A stretch of 64,000 nt of DNA from WTGA01 sp965214055 (GTDB lineage: Bacteria; Pseudomonadota; Gammaproteobacteria; Arenicellales; Poriferihabitantaceae). Shown piece by piece: positions 45,303 through 54,710 of the stretch. The DNA lies in assembly GCA_965214055.1 (NCBI GenBank), contig OZ243931.1:2232001-2296000 (forward strand), read 5' to 3'. Every line of letters begins with the position of its first letter. Within the stretch, counting starts at the first letter, position 1. The notes beneath the pieces were generated by a model, which was not told the origin of the DNA, did not search any database, and was given only the letters and a program-made list of their open reading frames with translations. The position numbers and the translations under genes were made by a program.

Positions 45303-45592
45303 TGGCGCCCTCGGCAGGATTCGAACCTGCGACCTATCGCTTCATACCACTATAGCTTTCACTACCCGTTCAGTTTGTGGTCTGGACTTTCTCTTCACCC
45401 TGGTCAATCCCGTAGGTGCTGCCCGTCAAGTCTCTACACCTTCCTGGTATCCCCAGGCTTGGCTCGGTATTGCCACCGACAGTGTCGGGAAGGGTTCACC
45501 GAATTTGAGCAGATTCACACGGAGAGTTTCCTGCTCCGGTGCCCGTATTACAAATCAGGAGGCGATCGCTCTATCCCCTGAGCTACGAGGGC
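45303..45592 (-). tRNA. tRNA-Arg(CCU) interrupted by a group I intron
   Basis: Reading the minus strand, the 5' half (45592-45557) gives acceptor GCCCTCG, D-arm and anticodon stem ATCGC with loop C-T-CCT. The 3' half (45342-45303) gives AA, GCGAT, the variable loop, T-arm GCAGG-TTCGAAT-CCTGC, acceptor CGAGGGC, discriminator G and an encoded CCA. Joining them restores a perfect cloverleaf with anticodon CCU. The insert between position 36 and 37 is 214 bases. A TATACT at 45603-45608 on the minus strand may be the -10 box. Confidence 0.9.
45343..45556 (-). other. group I self-splicing intron (about 214 nt)
   Basis: Minus-strand sequence between the tRNA halves. The 5' exon ends in U36, which can form the U-G wobble with the internal guide GGG (exon CCU), and the intron ends in G. 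Core blocks match the small bacterial tRNA introns such as the Azoarcus tRNA-Ile intron: AAATTCGG-GAA, GAGCCAAGC, GAAGGTGTAGAGACT, GACGG and AAGTCCAGACCACAAAC. No endonuclease gene fits inside. Similar introns occupy tRNA-Arg(CCU) in some proteobacteria. Confidence 0.88.
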
Positions 45593-45947
45593 GCGGGTCT
45601 GGAGTATATCAGTTTGTGCCATGAAAAATGAAAGTCTGTGGGGAACCAGTTTCCCTGGAACAGGCCGGGGCGGGCGGAGGTCACCGCCAGTCGGCCTGGA
45701 AGAAGGGACGAATCCGCCTGGAACGATTAACCGGGCCCGGGCATGTCGGGTCCGTGACAGACCATGGCCCATGGCAGATTGTCAGGCCAGGTCAGCACCC
45801 GGGTCATACTCCCCGACCGAATGCCCGGTCCCCCTCCCGGGTCTCGTTTTATCGGCTCCTTTTTTCCTTCAGTTGAAGACAGGAATTGATGACAGGCCTG
45901 TCACCTGACCGAAGTGGCTGATGAATTTTACTGCTTCAGACCCCCTG
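45593..45947. other. gap between tRNA-Arg and the PLP enzyme gene
   Basis: 355 bases; small open frames only, none convincing. Probably holds the tRNA promoter at its left end. Confidence 0.4.
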
Positions 45948-47117
45948 TTACAGTCCGTCCAGTGCCTGCTTGAGGTCAATGATGAGGTCATCGGCGGATT
46001 CCAGCCCGGCAGACAAACGCACGAGTCCATCTGTGATCCCGGCTGCCATTCGTTCTTCCCGGGGCATGTCCGCATGGGTCATGGTCACGGAATGCGTCAC
46101 CAGGGATTCAACGGAACCGAGATTCTCGGCCAGGCTCCACAATTCCAGGGTATCCATCAGCTTCTTGCCGGATTCCACTCCCCCCCTGACTTCAAACCAG
46201 AGCATGGACCCATGACCGCTTGCCTGTCTGTCTGCCAGTTCTTTTTGCGGGAATGAATCCAGGCCGGGATAGGCCACCCGCTCTACCATGGAGTGGGTCT
46301 CCAGAAATTCGGCCACCTTGCGGGCATTTGCGGACTGGGCTTCGATCCGGGTGCTCATGGTCTTGCATCCCTGCAGCGTATAGAATGCGACCTGAGGGGA
46401 CATGTTGGAACCCAGGCAGTTGCGTACAAACTTGATGTCTTCCAGCATCTGTTCATCTTTCGCCGTAATCGATCCGCCTACGGACACATTGTGTCCTTCC
46501 ATGAATTTGGTGGTACTGTGGAGGGAAACGTCCGCCCCGAGTTCCAGGGGCCGCTGGTAGTAGGGAGTCAAAAATGTGTTGTCGACGACATGGGGAATTT
46601 CACGGGCCTGGGCAATTTCGGAAACCGCGGCGATATCGGTCAGTTTCAGGGTCGGGTTGGCTGGAGTTTCCGTAAAAATCAGTCTTGTGTTGTCCTGAAT
46701 GGCCTCCTTGACATTCTGTGCATTCGAGGTGTCGACAAAACTGTACTCAACGCCGAATCTGGAGAGTACCTTGGTGGACAGTCTGTGGGTACCGCCATAC
46801 ACCACATCGGACAGAACGGCATGTTCACCGGCATTGAGCAGGGCCATCATGGTTGCGCTGGTTGCCGCCATGCCGGTGGCAAAACAGGCGCTGCCCGCAC
46901 CGCCTTCCAGAGCGGTGATACGATCTTCCAGCGCCGTTACCGTGGGGTTCCCCGAGCGGCTGTAGGAATACCCCTTTTCCATGTACTTGTTGACGGATTC
47001 CTGAACATACGTCGTGGATTGGTAAATGGGCGTAAGAATTGCTCCGGTTACCGGGTCTGGCCGTACACCAGCGTGGACCTCTCTGGTTTTGAAATCGGGT
47101 TGTCGATCGTCGTTCAT
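45948..47117 (-). CDS. Cys/Met metabolism PLP enzyme (cystathionine gamma-synthase / gamma-lyase type)
   Basis: 389 residues with AGGAAA before the ATG. Fold type I family with TPIYQSTTYVQ, YSRSGNPTV, the PLP-stacking FATGMAATSA region, DNTFLTPYYQRP and the PLP Lys in SLHSTTKFMEGH; the C-terminal TRLSAG-type segment reads VRLSAGLES. Members make cystathionine from acyl-homoserine (MetB), do direct sulfhydrylation (MetZ) or cleave cystathionine/methionine; these cannot be separated reliably by eye. It lies 256 bases after gshA, same strand. With gshA it suggests cysteine/glutathione supply. Confidence 0.85.
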   Translation of the reverse strand: MNDDRQPDFKTREVHAGVRPDPVTGAILTPIYQSTTYVQESVNKYMEKGYSYSRSGNPTVTALEDRITALEGGAGSACFATGMAATSATMMALLNAGEHAVLSDVVYGGTHRLSTKVLSRFGVEYSFVDTSNAQNVKEAIQDNTRLIFTETPANPTLKLTDIAAVSEIAQAREIPHVVDNTFLTPYYQRPLELGADVSLHSTTKFMEGHNVSVGGSITAKDEQMLEDIKFVRNCLGSNMSPQVAFYTLQGCKTMSTRIEAQSANARKVAEFLETHSMVERVAYPGLDSFPQKELADRQASGHGSMLWFEVRGGVESGKKLMDTLELWSLAENLGSVESLVTHSVTMTHADMPREERMAAGITDGLVRLSAGLESADDLIIDLKQALDGL

Positions 47118-47355
47118 GGTGTTTCCTGAAAATGTAGGGGTTAAAAATGGGGCTGATTCCAGCAGGGTTGATTATCAAGAGTTGGAGTAAAACCTGGAAA
47201 TACCTATATGGAGATATAACCGGGATACTTTGGGGCGATTTGCCGAATATTTTCCGGTTTCTCCCAAGGGGCACTCGCCCCGGGTGAACAACACACCCCC
47301 GGTTTCCCCAACCGGTCAAGTGCCCTGAAACGTGCGGACCAGCGGACAGGATGGG

Positions 47356-47380
47356 TGGTTGACGGATGGGCCGTCAACCA
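47356..47380 (-). terminator. hairpin overlapping the gshA stop
   Basis: Perfect 10-bp arms (47356-47365 and 47371-47380) with a 5-base loop; the left arm on the minus strand includes the gshA stop codon. No T-run follows, so it may protect the 3' end rather than terminate intrinsically. Confidence 0.35.
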
Positions 47381-48945
47381 TTTTGGCGTTGAAAATAGTC
47401 ATCCAGAAATGCTTCAAAGGAAAGCGTGTCGCCGTTTTCGATTTCCTGTCGTTTTACATGAGATTCCCGGGCCAGTGTTTCATACCGGGCATTCACTTCC
47501 GGGTCCAGGGTATTCTGCTTGAATATTTGTTCCGAGCGGACGGAGGCCTGCATGGAAAATTCATAAAACGAAAGATTGTCTTCAACCATGCCCTGGATGA
47601 TTCTGGCCGAAGGAGTCAAACCGGGGTCCTGGACCTTGGCCTGCTGTTTTTCCATGGTGGTCCGGTAGTCGTCAGACCCGTTGACCTGATCAAGCAGTGC
47701 CGCGATGGGCTGCATGCCATCAAGTATGGAGACCATTTCATCTCTGGCATGGATGCTTTCGTCGGATTTGAGAATCCTGGCATCGCGGTTTCTGCCCGCC
47801 ATGACCATGGTCTTCTGGTTTTCCCGGGTGAGCAGGAATTCTTTCTGACTCATCTCCCTGCTTTCCGAGAGCATGCAGTACAACAGAAACATATCGAAAA
47901 ACCGCACACAATCGGCGTGTATGCCGATGGGTTCAAACGGGTTCAGGTCGACACTGCGTACTTCGACGTATTCGACACCGCGTTGCAGCAGGGCACGGGA
48001 GGGACTTTCTCCCGAAGCAGCCACTCTCTTGGGCCGTATGGACGAATAGAATTCATTTTCAATCTGCAGGAGGTTCGCATTGAGCTGCCGGTATTCGCCA
48101 TTCACCCTGACGCCGATCTTTTCGTATTCATGGTGCGGGGTCTGGATGGCATGGCGAAGAGAGTTGGTAAATTCCCGGATCCCGGCATAGCTGATGCCGA
48201 CCTGGTCCTGTGCTTCATTGGTATATCCCAGTCCGCTGAGTCGCAGCGAAGTGGCATCCGGGGCATAAAAACTGTGGGCATCGAAATCTTCCAGCTTGTG
48301 CTCCCGGCCGACCAGGAATGTCCGACAAACCGCCGGGGAGGCCCCGAACAGGTAGCTGCTCAGCCAGGAATGGCGATGAAAGTTGCGAATTAACGCAAAA
48401 TAGTGATCCGATTTTCCATCTCGCATCTGCTCATCGTCGTTGGCATCCAGGCAGGCTTCCCAGAAGGAATCGGGCAGGGAAAAATTAAAATGAATGCCGG
48501 CAATGGCCTGCATGAGAGAACCGTACCGATGGCTGAGCCCCCGGCGATAGGTTTCTTTCATCTTCGCAATGTTGGAGGTCCCGTACCGTGCGATGGGTAT
48601 CTTCTCTTCGCTTTCAACGATACACGGCATGCTGTTTACCCAGAGTTTTTCATTGCCGATATGCCGATAGACAAAGTGATGGATATCGTGCATTTCATTC
48701 AGCAGGCCCTGAATATCGGTGTGGACGCCGGTGACAAATTCAAGCAGGGACTCGGAATAGTCAGTGGTAATGGATGGGTGGGTCAGGGTGGACCCGAGTG
48801 CGCGGGGGTGAGGGGTTTGTGCGAGCAGGCCCGTCGTGTCCACCCGCAGGCTTTCCTTCTCCAGCCCCCTTTGTAACTGCGCCAGATGGGATTCGGCCCC
48901 CTTTCTGACCAGGGCTTCCAGGGCCATGGCAACATTTCCAGACAT
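47374..48945 (-). CDS. gshA: glutamate-cysteine ligase GshA
   Basis: 523 residues, the length of proteobacterial type 1 GshA. Characteristic regions: GLEKESLRV near residue 30, TDYSESLLEF, GIHFNFSLPD, and VEVRSVDLNPF. It joins glutamate and cysteine as the first step of glutathione synthesis. Divergent from dusA over 141 bases. gshB is not in the window. Confidence 0.95.
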   Translation of the reverse strand: MSGNVAMALEALVRKGAESHLAQLQRGLEKESLRVDTTGLLAQTPHPRALGSTLTHPSITTDYSESLLEFVTGVHTDIQGLLNEMHDIHHFVYRHIGNEKLWVNSMPCIVESEEKIPIARYGTSNIAKMKETYRRGLSHRYGSLMQAIAGIHFNFSLPDSFWEACLDANDDEQMRDGKSDHYFALIRNFHRHSWLSSYLFGASPAVCRTFLVGREHKLEDFDAHSFYAPDATSLRLSGLGYTNEAQDQVGISYAGIREFTNSLRHAIQTPHHEYEKIGVRVNGEYRQLNANLLQIENEFYSSIRPKRVAASGESPSRALLQRGVEYVEVRSVDLNPFEPIGIHADCVRFFDMFLLYCMLSESREMSQKEFLLTRENQKTMVMAGRNRDARILKSDESIHARDEMVSILDGMQPIAALLDQVNGSDDYRTTMEKQQAKVQDPGLTPSARIIQGMVEDNLSFYEFSMQASVRSEQIFKQNTLDPEVNARYETLARESHVKRQEIENGDTLSFEAFLDDYFQRQNG

Positions 48946-49086
48946 GAATTTTCTCGTGATTCCTGATTGGTTATCAATGTGGAGGTGAGGGATGATAAAT
49001 CAACTGTTTAAATAATTGGCCAAAAGATCCGTATCTTCAGGGCCTGGAATGGTAAAATGCCTTGATTCGCATTCACTGTCAGGTCC

Positions 49087-50196
49087 ATGGAGAAAGAGTT
49101 TTCAGTCGCCCCCATGCTGGATACCACCGATCGGCATTGCCGGGCATTTCTGCGTCTGTTTTCACCCCGATTCCGCCTGTATACCGAAATGATCGTGGTG
49201 GGGTCGATTCTACACGGTGACCGGGACCGGTTGTTGGGTTTTGATGGCTCCGAACATCCCCTGGCACTGCAGCTCGGCGGGTGCCATCCCAATGAACTGG
49301 CCATGGGTTCGCGTATAGGCGTGGAATATGGCTACGATGAGATTAACCTGAATATAGGCTGCCCCAGCGACCGGGTAAAAAATGCCCGGTTTGGCGCCTG
49401 TCTGATGGCCAGCCCCCGGCTGGTTGCGGAATGTGTGGCGGCAATGGCTGAAAATGTTTCGGTTCCGGTTTCCGTCAAAACCCGTCTTGGTATTGATGAT
49501 CTGGACCATTATGCGCACCTGTGCCGCTTTGTTGAACTGGTTTCTGCCGCCGGATGCAGGAAATTCATTGTCCATGCACGAAAAGCCTGGCTGAATGGTT
49601 TGAACCCGAAAGAAAACAGAACCATTCCCCCCCTGCACTATGATCGCGTCTACCGGTTGAAACAGGATTTTCCGCATCTTCGCATTGTCATCAACGGGGG
49701 CATCTCATCGGTGGATGAAATCGCCCTGCACCTGGAAAAAGTGGATGGGGTGATGATTGGCAGGGAGGCGTATCGAAACCCGTGGGTATTGAAAACCGCG
49801 GATAACTCTTTTTGCGGTAATTCGACCGGGCACCCGCGGGATGCGGTGGAGGATTTCCCGGCCCGGGTGAATATTGTAAAGTCGTATCTGCCTTATATTG
49901 AGGCCCAGTTGCAAAAGGACGTTTTCCTGCGCCATATGACACGGCACATGTTCGGTGTGTTTTATGGTCAGGGCGGGGCAAGGTCCTGGAGGCGTTACCT
50001 GTCAGAACACGGCAGCAGGAAAAATGCGGGGATTGAGGTGATTGAGCAGGCACTCAGGCTGGTTCATCCCGTAGTGAGGGACCCCGGGCCGCGCCATGAC
50101 CCCGGTGACTACGGCAGAATCCATTCCCGGATGCAGTCCGCCAACCCGCCCCGACAATTCGAGAGACAGGTATGGTCCGGTCCGTTGGGTATGTAA
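49087..50196 (+). CDS. dusA: tRNA-dihydrouridine synthase A
   Basis: 369 residues. FMN-dependent TIM barrel with the N-terminal VAPMLDTTDRH, TEMI, the catalytic Cys92 in NLNIGCPSDRV, KTRLGIDD and the GGISS-IGREAYRNPW phosphate-binding end. The DusA subtype is indicated by HARKAWLNGLNPKENR. It reduces U20/U20a in the D-loop of tRNAs. Its last 25 bases overlap the next gene, suggesting coupled translation. Confidence 0.93.
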   Translation: MEKEFSVAPMLDTTDRHCRAFLRLFSPRFRLYTEMIVVGSILHGDRDRLLGFDGSEHPLALQLGGCHPNELAMGSRIGVEYGYDEINLNIGCPSDRVKNARFGACLMASPRLVAECVAAMAENVSVPVSVKTRLGIDDLDHYAHLCRFVELVSAAGCRKFIVHARKAWLNGLNPKENRTIPPLHYDRVYRLKQDFPHLRIVINGGISSVDEIALHLEKVDGVMIGREAYRNPWVLKTADNSFCGNSTGHPRDAVEDFPARVNIVKSYLPYIEAQLQKDVFLRHMTRHMFGVFYGQGGARSWRRYLSEHGSRKNAGIEVIEQALRLVHPVVRDPGPRHDPGDYGRIHSRMQSANPPRQFERQVWSGPLGM

Positions 50197-51080
50197 ACGG
50201 CGTCATCACCGACCTGGCGGACGCCAGGATTCCGGTGCTGGATCGGGGGTTTCTCTATGGAGATTCGGTGTACGAGGTTTTTCGAACCTATCGCGGCATT
50301 CCATTTCTTTTTGACGAGCATTTCCATCGTCTGCTGAATTCCGCGAAGCTGGCGGGCATGGAAATTCCGTACAGTCGGGAGGATATTGGTGCGGCAACGT
50401 ACAAGACGGCAATGGCAGCCCAGCCGGATGCCGGCGAGGACATCTATGTGCGGTACCAGATCACCCGGGGAGTCGGGCCCATTGACCTGAATCCGGACGT
50501 GTCACACGGGTCGACGCTCATCGTCATTGTCAAGGCCACTCCCGGCAGAAATCAGGAATATTACGACAAGGGGATCACTCTGGCGGTTCCGGAGTTGAGA
50601 AGAAACAGCATCCACAGCCTGAACCCCAACATCAAGAGCGGGAATTACCTGAACAACATCATTGCCTTGTCCGAAGCCAGGAAACTGGGTGCCGATGATT
50701 GCCTGATGCTGGATGCGGGTGAGCAGGTCACCGAATGTTCCAACAGCAATTGCTGGTTTGTACTGGACAACAAGGTGGTGACCCCGGAAGACGGCAATCT
50801 CAATGGGTTGACGAGGCGGACGCTCATCGACCTGTATGGAAAAGCAGGGGTCCGCGTGGAATTGAGACCGGTTCATTACGAAGAACTGGAGCATGCCACC
50901 GAGTGTTTCATTACCAGCGCGACCCGGGAGGTCATGCCGGTGGCCCGGTTGCAACTCATGAATGGGCAACGCCTGCATTTCGAAAATGGAGGGGGGCCCC
51001 GGACCCGGCTGGCAATGGACCTGTATGGGGAGATGGTCAGGGAGTTTGTCGAAACCAACAGGACATCGAGGTGGTATTGA
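50172..51080 (+). CDS. class IV PLP aminotransferase (branched-chain / D-amino acid type)
   Basis: 302 residues, starting inside the end of dusA with GAGAGACAGG upstream. Fold type IV: LDRGFLYGDSVYEVFRTY near the N terminus, PLP Lys155 in NPNIKSGNYLNNI, then Glu in VTECSNSN and GLTRRTLI. The family includes IlvE, D-alanine aminotransferase and aminodeoxychorismate lyase; FLYGDSVYEV with NIKSGNYLNN best fits an IlvE-like branched-chain enzyme. Probably cotranscribed with dusA and the sterol-desaturase-like gene that follows. Confidence 0.85.
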   Translation: MVRSVGYVNGVITDLADARIPVLDRGFLYGDSVYEVFRTYRGIPFLFDEHFHRLLNSAKLAGMEIPYSREDIGAATYKTAMAAQPDAGEDIYVRYQITRGVGPIDLNPDVSHGSTLIVIVKATPGRNQEYYDKGITLAVPELRRNSIHSLNPNIKSGNYLNNIIALSEARKLGADDCLMLDAGEQVTECSNSNCWFVLDNKVVTPEDGNLNGLTRRTLIDLYGKAGVRVELRPVHYEELEHATECFITSATREVMPVARLQLMNGQRLHFENGGGPRTRLAMDLYGEMVREFVETNRTSRWY

Positions 51081-51127
51081 GGATGGTATTGAGGTGGACT
51101 CGATTCTACGTTGAGCGGGAATGATCA

Positions 51128-51997
51128 ATGCTGAATAAAACGGGGTATGGTCTGGTTGTCGGCCTGTTCTGTGTCATGGCCGTATTGATATTTTCCGGCG
51201 GACGGGAATGGGACCATCCGTGGGACCATGAGTCGGTTCTTCGCCTGTCCTGTTTCCTCGTCGTGCTGATGCTGCTGGTGGCCTGGGAATGGGGGATGCC
51301 GAGACGCCAGAATATTGCGAGGAGGCGCCGATGGCCACCGAATTTCGGGGTTTTTCTGATCAATATTGTGGTGCTTTCCCTGCTGCCATTAACGGCGGTG
51401 ACCACGGCATACTTTTCCATCGAACATCAGTTTGGCCTGTTTGTCTGGTTGAAAATGCCGCTGTGGCTGTCCGTCCTCCTTTCCCTGCTTGTGCTGGATG
51501 CTGCGATTTACTGGCAACACCGGCTGTTTCACCTGATTACGCCGCTGTGGCGGGTACACCGGATGCACCATACGGACCTGGAGTTTGATGTGACGACGGC
51601 ATTGAGATTTCACCCGGTGGAAATCGTGGTTTCCATGTTCTTCAAGGCAGTCGTCATCCTCCTTTTGGGTGCCCCCATTGTCTCCGTGATCGCTTTTGAG
51701 ATCATACTCAACAGCAGTGCAATGTTTAATCACAGCAATATTCGACTGCCACGGTCCGTGGACAAATATTTACGGTCTGTGGTGGTTACCCCGGACATGC
51801 ATCGGGTGCATCATTCGGTCCACAGCAGTGAGCATCAGTTCAATTTCGGGTTTTGCCTGTCTGTCTGGGATAAAATATTCGGGAGCTATGTCGAGCAGCC
51901 GGGGACCGGCCATGAACAAATGGAAATCGGTCTTCGTGAATTCCGGGGGCTGAATGAAGGAAGATGGGATAAACTGCTGACCCAGCCTTTCCGGTAA
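51128..51997 (+). CDS. sterol desaturase / fatty acid hydroxylase family protein
   Basis: 289 residues. Integral membrane di-iron enzyme: about four hydrophobic segments in the first 120 residues, then His clusters HRLFH, HRMHH and MHRVHHSVH with a later SEHQFNFG. The family hydroxylates or desaturates lipids, sterols, carotenoids or alkylglycerols using oxygen. Bacterial members have varied or unknown substrates. It starts 47 bases after the aminotransferase gene. Confidence 0.85.
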   Translation: MLNKTGYGLVVGLFCVMAVLIFSGGREWDHPWDHESVLRLSCFLVVLMLLVAWEWGMPRRQNIARRRRWPPNFGVFLINIVVLSLLPLTAVTTAYFSIEHQFGLFVWLKMPLWLSVLLSLLVLDAAIYWQHRLFHLITPLWRVHRMHHTDLEFDVTTALRFHPVEIVVSMFFKAVVILLLGAPIVSVIAFEIILNSSAMFNHSNIRLPRSVDKYLRSVVVTPDMHRVHHSVHSSEHQFNFGFCLSVWDKIFGSYVEQPGTGHEQMEIGLREFRGLNEGRWDKLLTQPFR

Positions 51998-52013
51998 AAC
52001 CGAACACCATTCC

Positions 52014-52280
52014 ATGCCCATCCATAGAAAACTGCTTGAGGTGCTGGTTTGCCCGGTGACCAAACTTCCAGTGAACCGGCTCAGCGAAAAAAAACTCAAA
52101 CAGATGAATGACCTGATCAGGGAAGGAAAAATCAAAACCATGGACGGGAACCTGCTCAGGGACCCCCTGACGGAAGCACTGATTACCAGTAACCGGAATA
52201 TGGTTTATCGCGTTGAAGAGGGAATTCCGATCATGCTGGAAGATCAGGGGATCGGAACGCACCAGATTGCAAACTGGTGA
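52014..52280 (+). CDS. Trm112 family protein
   Basis: 88 residues, 16 bases after the previous stop. N-terminal KLLEVLVCPVTKLPV and C-terminal MVYRVEEGIPIML define the Trm112/YcaR family. The usual two Cys pairs are not complete (only one Cys, in VCPV), so zinc binding is doubtful. The middle (about 22-55) is longer than in Escherichia coli YcaR. Trm112 proteins partner methyltransferases; the bacterial role is not settled. Confidence 0.85.
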   Translation: MPIHRKLLEVLVCPVTKLPVNRLSEKKLKQMNDLIREGKIKTMDGNLLRDPLTEALITSNRNMVYRVEEGIPIMLEDQGIGTHQIANW

Positions 52281-52319
52281 GGGTCGGCCATCCGGGCCAC
52301 TCGCCGACCGAATCCCGGG

Positions 52320-54506
52320 TCAATGGCGTTTTCTTGAGATATTGGTGCGCAGCAATTTCTTGTGTCGTTTGGCTTTCAGTCGTGCCTGGGCATATTCAAT
52401 CATTTTATGCTGGCATCCCGATGTTTTTCCCGATTTGGGTTTGCGTTTGACGTAGGAGCCATCGGATTGCATCTCCCAGGTATTGGTGCTGTCATCCAGC
52501 AACGTGTTCAACACGAGTCGCAGCTCTTCCTGGAGGTGCTTGGGGGTGATCGGTGTCACCACTTCCACCCGGCTTTCCAGGTTTCTTTGCATTAAATCCG
52601 CGGAACCGATGAGATATTCTTCATGGCCTCCATTCCTGAAATAAAAGATACGGCTGTGTTCAAGGAAGTGCCCCACAATACTTGTCACGGTGATGTGGTC
52701 GGAAACATCGGCTAATCCGGGTCGGAGTCGACAGGTATCCCGCACAATCAAATCAACGGTTACCCCGGCCTGGGAGGCCTGATAGAGCGCCTTTACAAGA
52801 TCCCTGTCTTCCAATGCATTGACTTTGATTTGGATCAACCCGGGGTCCTGGTCGGAGTGAGATCGAATTTCCCGTTTGATATTCTCCAGCAACCGGCGCT
52901 TCAGGTGCTTGGGAGCCGGCAATATCTTTTTGTAATTTCGCTTTGGCGTGTATCCCGTGGTGAGATAGTTGAACAATTCGGTGACATCGTGACCGATCTC
53001 TTCATCACAGGTGATCAGTCCCAGGTCGGTGTACTGTCTTGCGGTGCCGCCATGATAGTTTCCGGTGCCAATGTGGACATATCGTCGTATCCCGCTGTAA
53101 TCCTGCCTGACCACCATAATCACCTTGCAGTGGGTTTTCAGCCCAATCACGCCGTACGTCACATGTATGCCCGCCTGCTCCATGCGTTCCGCCCATTCGA
53201 TGTTGGCGGCTTCGTCAAATTTCGCCTTGAGTTCCACAACTACGGTGACCTGCTTGCCATTTTGTGCGGCTTCAATCAACAGGTCCACAATCCGGGTTTC
53301 CCGATTGGTGCGATACAGGGACATTTTGATTGCCCGGACCTTTGGGTCCCGGACGGCCTCCTCGATGAACCGGACCACGGAGGTGGTAAACGATTCATAG
53401 GGGTGCTGCAGGAGAATGGATTCCGCTTCACGAAGAATATGAAAGATGCTGCGCTGTCTTTCCTGCAACCGATAATGGTTGACCGGGAAATGGGGAGGGG
53501 CCTGTAATTCGGGAATGGGCAGCATGGCAAGCTGCATCAACTCCTTCTGCATCATCAGGCCTTCGCGCTCGAACACATCCTGGTCCGGGTCGAGTCCCAG
53601 TTCCGCAGCCAGCAGGCCTTCCCTGAACTCGTCCATGCCGGTGTTGACCACCAGACGGACGGTGGGTGCGATCCGCCGGTCACGCAATTCCAGTTCAATC
53701 ATCTCCATCAGGTCGTTGGCACCGGATTCCTCGCGTTCTGAAGCCGCGTTACGGACCACGAAGAAAAAGTCGTGCGTAATGATTTTCACATCCGGGAACA
53801 GCAAATCCAGGTTATTGGCCATGACATCTTCCAGAGTCACGAAGTGGTGGCTTCCCGTGATTTGAATAAAACGCGAAATACCGGTTCCTACCGGTACCTT
53901 GATCCGTGCCAGTATTGGTTCTCCTTCTTCCGTATCCGGCTGGATCGTGACCTGAATGTTCAGGGAAAGGTTGGAGATAAACGGAAAGGGGTGGGCCGGG
54001 TCGATGACCTGTGGGGTGACCAGGGCAAAGATATTGTCGATATAGTACTGGCGGATTTCCTCTTTCTCTTTTTTATTCAGCTGGTTGTATTTCAGTATGC
54101 AAATGCCGTTTTCTTCCAGTTGCGCCAGCAGGTCGGGCAAACACCGGTCCCGTTCGTTTTCGATTTCCGTGACCATTGCCCGGGCTGCGGCGAGCTGTTG
54201 ACTGGGCGTGTGTCCATCCACCGAAAGCGTGGAGACCCCGGTTGCCACCTGTATTTTGAGCCCGCCTATGCGCTTCATGAAAAACTCATCGATATTGGAT
54301 GAGAAGATCGCAAAAAACTTGAGTCGTTCCAGCAGGGGATTCTCCGGGATGGTTCCCTCGTGAAGTACCCGCCGGTTGAACTGCAACCAGGTCAATTCGC
54401 GATTCAGGTAAAGTTCTGGCGAATCCAGGTCAATGGGGTCGGATACCGGCGATTCTGTGGATTCCGTCCGATCATTTTGTGTTTTGAGTTGTGTGATGTT
54501 GGACAT
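52320..54506 (-). CDS. ppk: polyphosphate kinase 1
   Basis: 728 residues. PPK1 signature regions: YLNRELTWLQFNRRVL at the N terminus, FFMKRIGGLK, the phosphorylated-His region GLKTHCKVIMVVR, the GTGNYHGGTARQYTDLGL block and the second catalytic His region ILPAPKHLK. It makes polyphosphate from ATP reversibly. Convergent with the Trm112 gene and divergent from the CorC/HlyC pair. A CYTH phosphatase-like gene 3 kb away may act on related tri/polyphosphates. Confidence 0.95.
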   Translation of the reverse strand: MSNITQLKTQNDRTESTESPVSDPIDLDSPELYLNRELTWLQFNRRVLHEGTIPENPLLERLKFFAIFSSNIDEFFMKRIGGLKIQVATGVSTLSVDGHTPSQQLAAARAMVTEIENERDRCLPDLLAQLEENGICILKYNQLNKKEKEEIRQYYIDNIFALVTPQVIDPAHPFPFISNLSLNIQVTIQPDTEEGEPILARIKVPVGTGISRFIQITGSHHFVTLEDVMANNLDLLFPDVKIITHDFFFVVRNAASEREESGANDLMEMIELELRDRRIAPTVRLVVNTGMDEFREGLLAAELGLDPDQDVFEREGLMMQKELMQLAMLPIPELQAPPHFPVNHYRLQERQRSIFHILREAESILLQHPYESFTTSVVRFIEEAVRDPKVRAIKMSLYRTNRETRIVDLLIEAAQNGKQVTVVVELKAKFDEAANIEWAERMEQAGIHVTYGVIGLKTHCKVIMVVRQDYSGIRRYVHIGTGNYHGGTARQYTDLGLITCDEEIGHDVTELFNYLTTGYTPKRNYKKILPAPKHLKRRLLENIKREIRSHSDQDPGLIQIKVNALEDRDLVKALYQASQAGVTVDLIVRDTCRLRPGLADVSDHITVTSIVGHFLEHSRIFYFRNGGHEEYLIGSADLMQRNLESRVEVVTPITPKHLQEELRLVLNTLLDDSTNTWEMQSDGSYVKRKPKSGKTSGCQHKMIEYAQARLKAKRHKKLLRTNISRKRH

Positions 54507-54710
54507 TTTTCCAAGTTTTCTGCTAAACGGTTGATATTACAGCAAATAATGATTAAACATCAATATGGTATCGGGATAAAGCCAAAAATACATCGACTTT
54601 TCTATTGAAATCAAGCCTATATTGGGTAATATTAAGGATAATTCAATATTGAGGAGCAAGCTGTTAAATGAGCGAGCACCCCCCCGACCACTTATACCAC
54701 CAAAATACAG

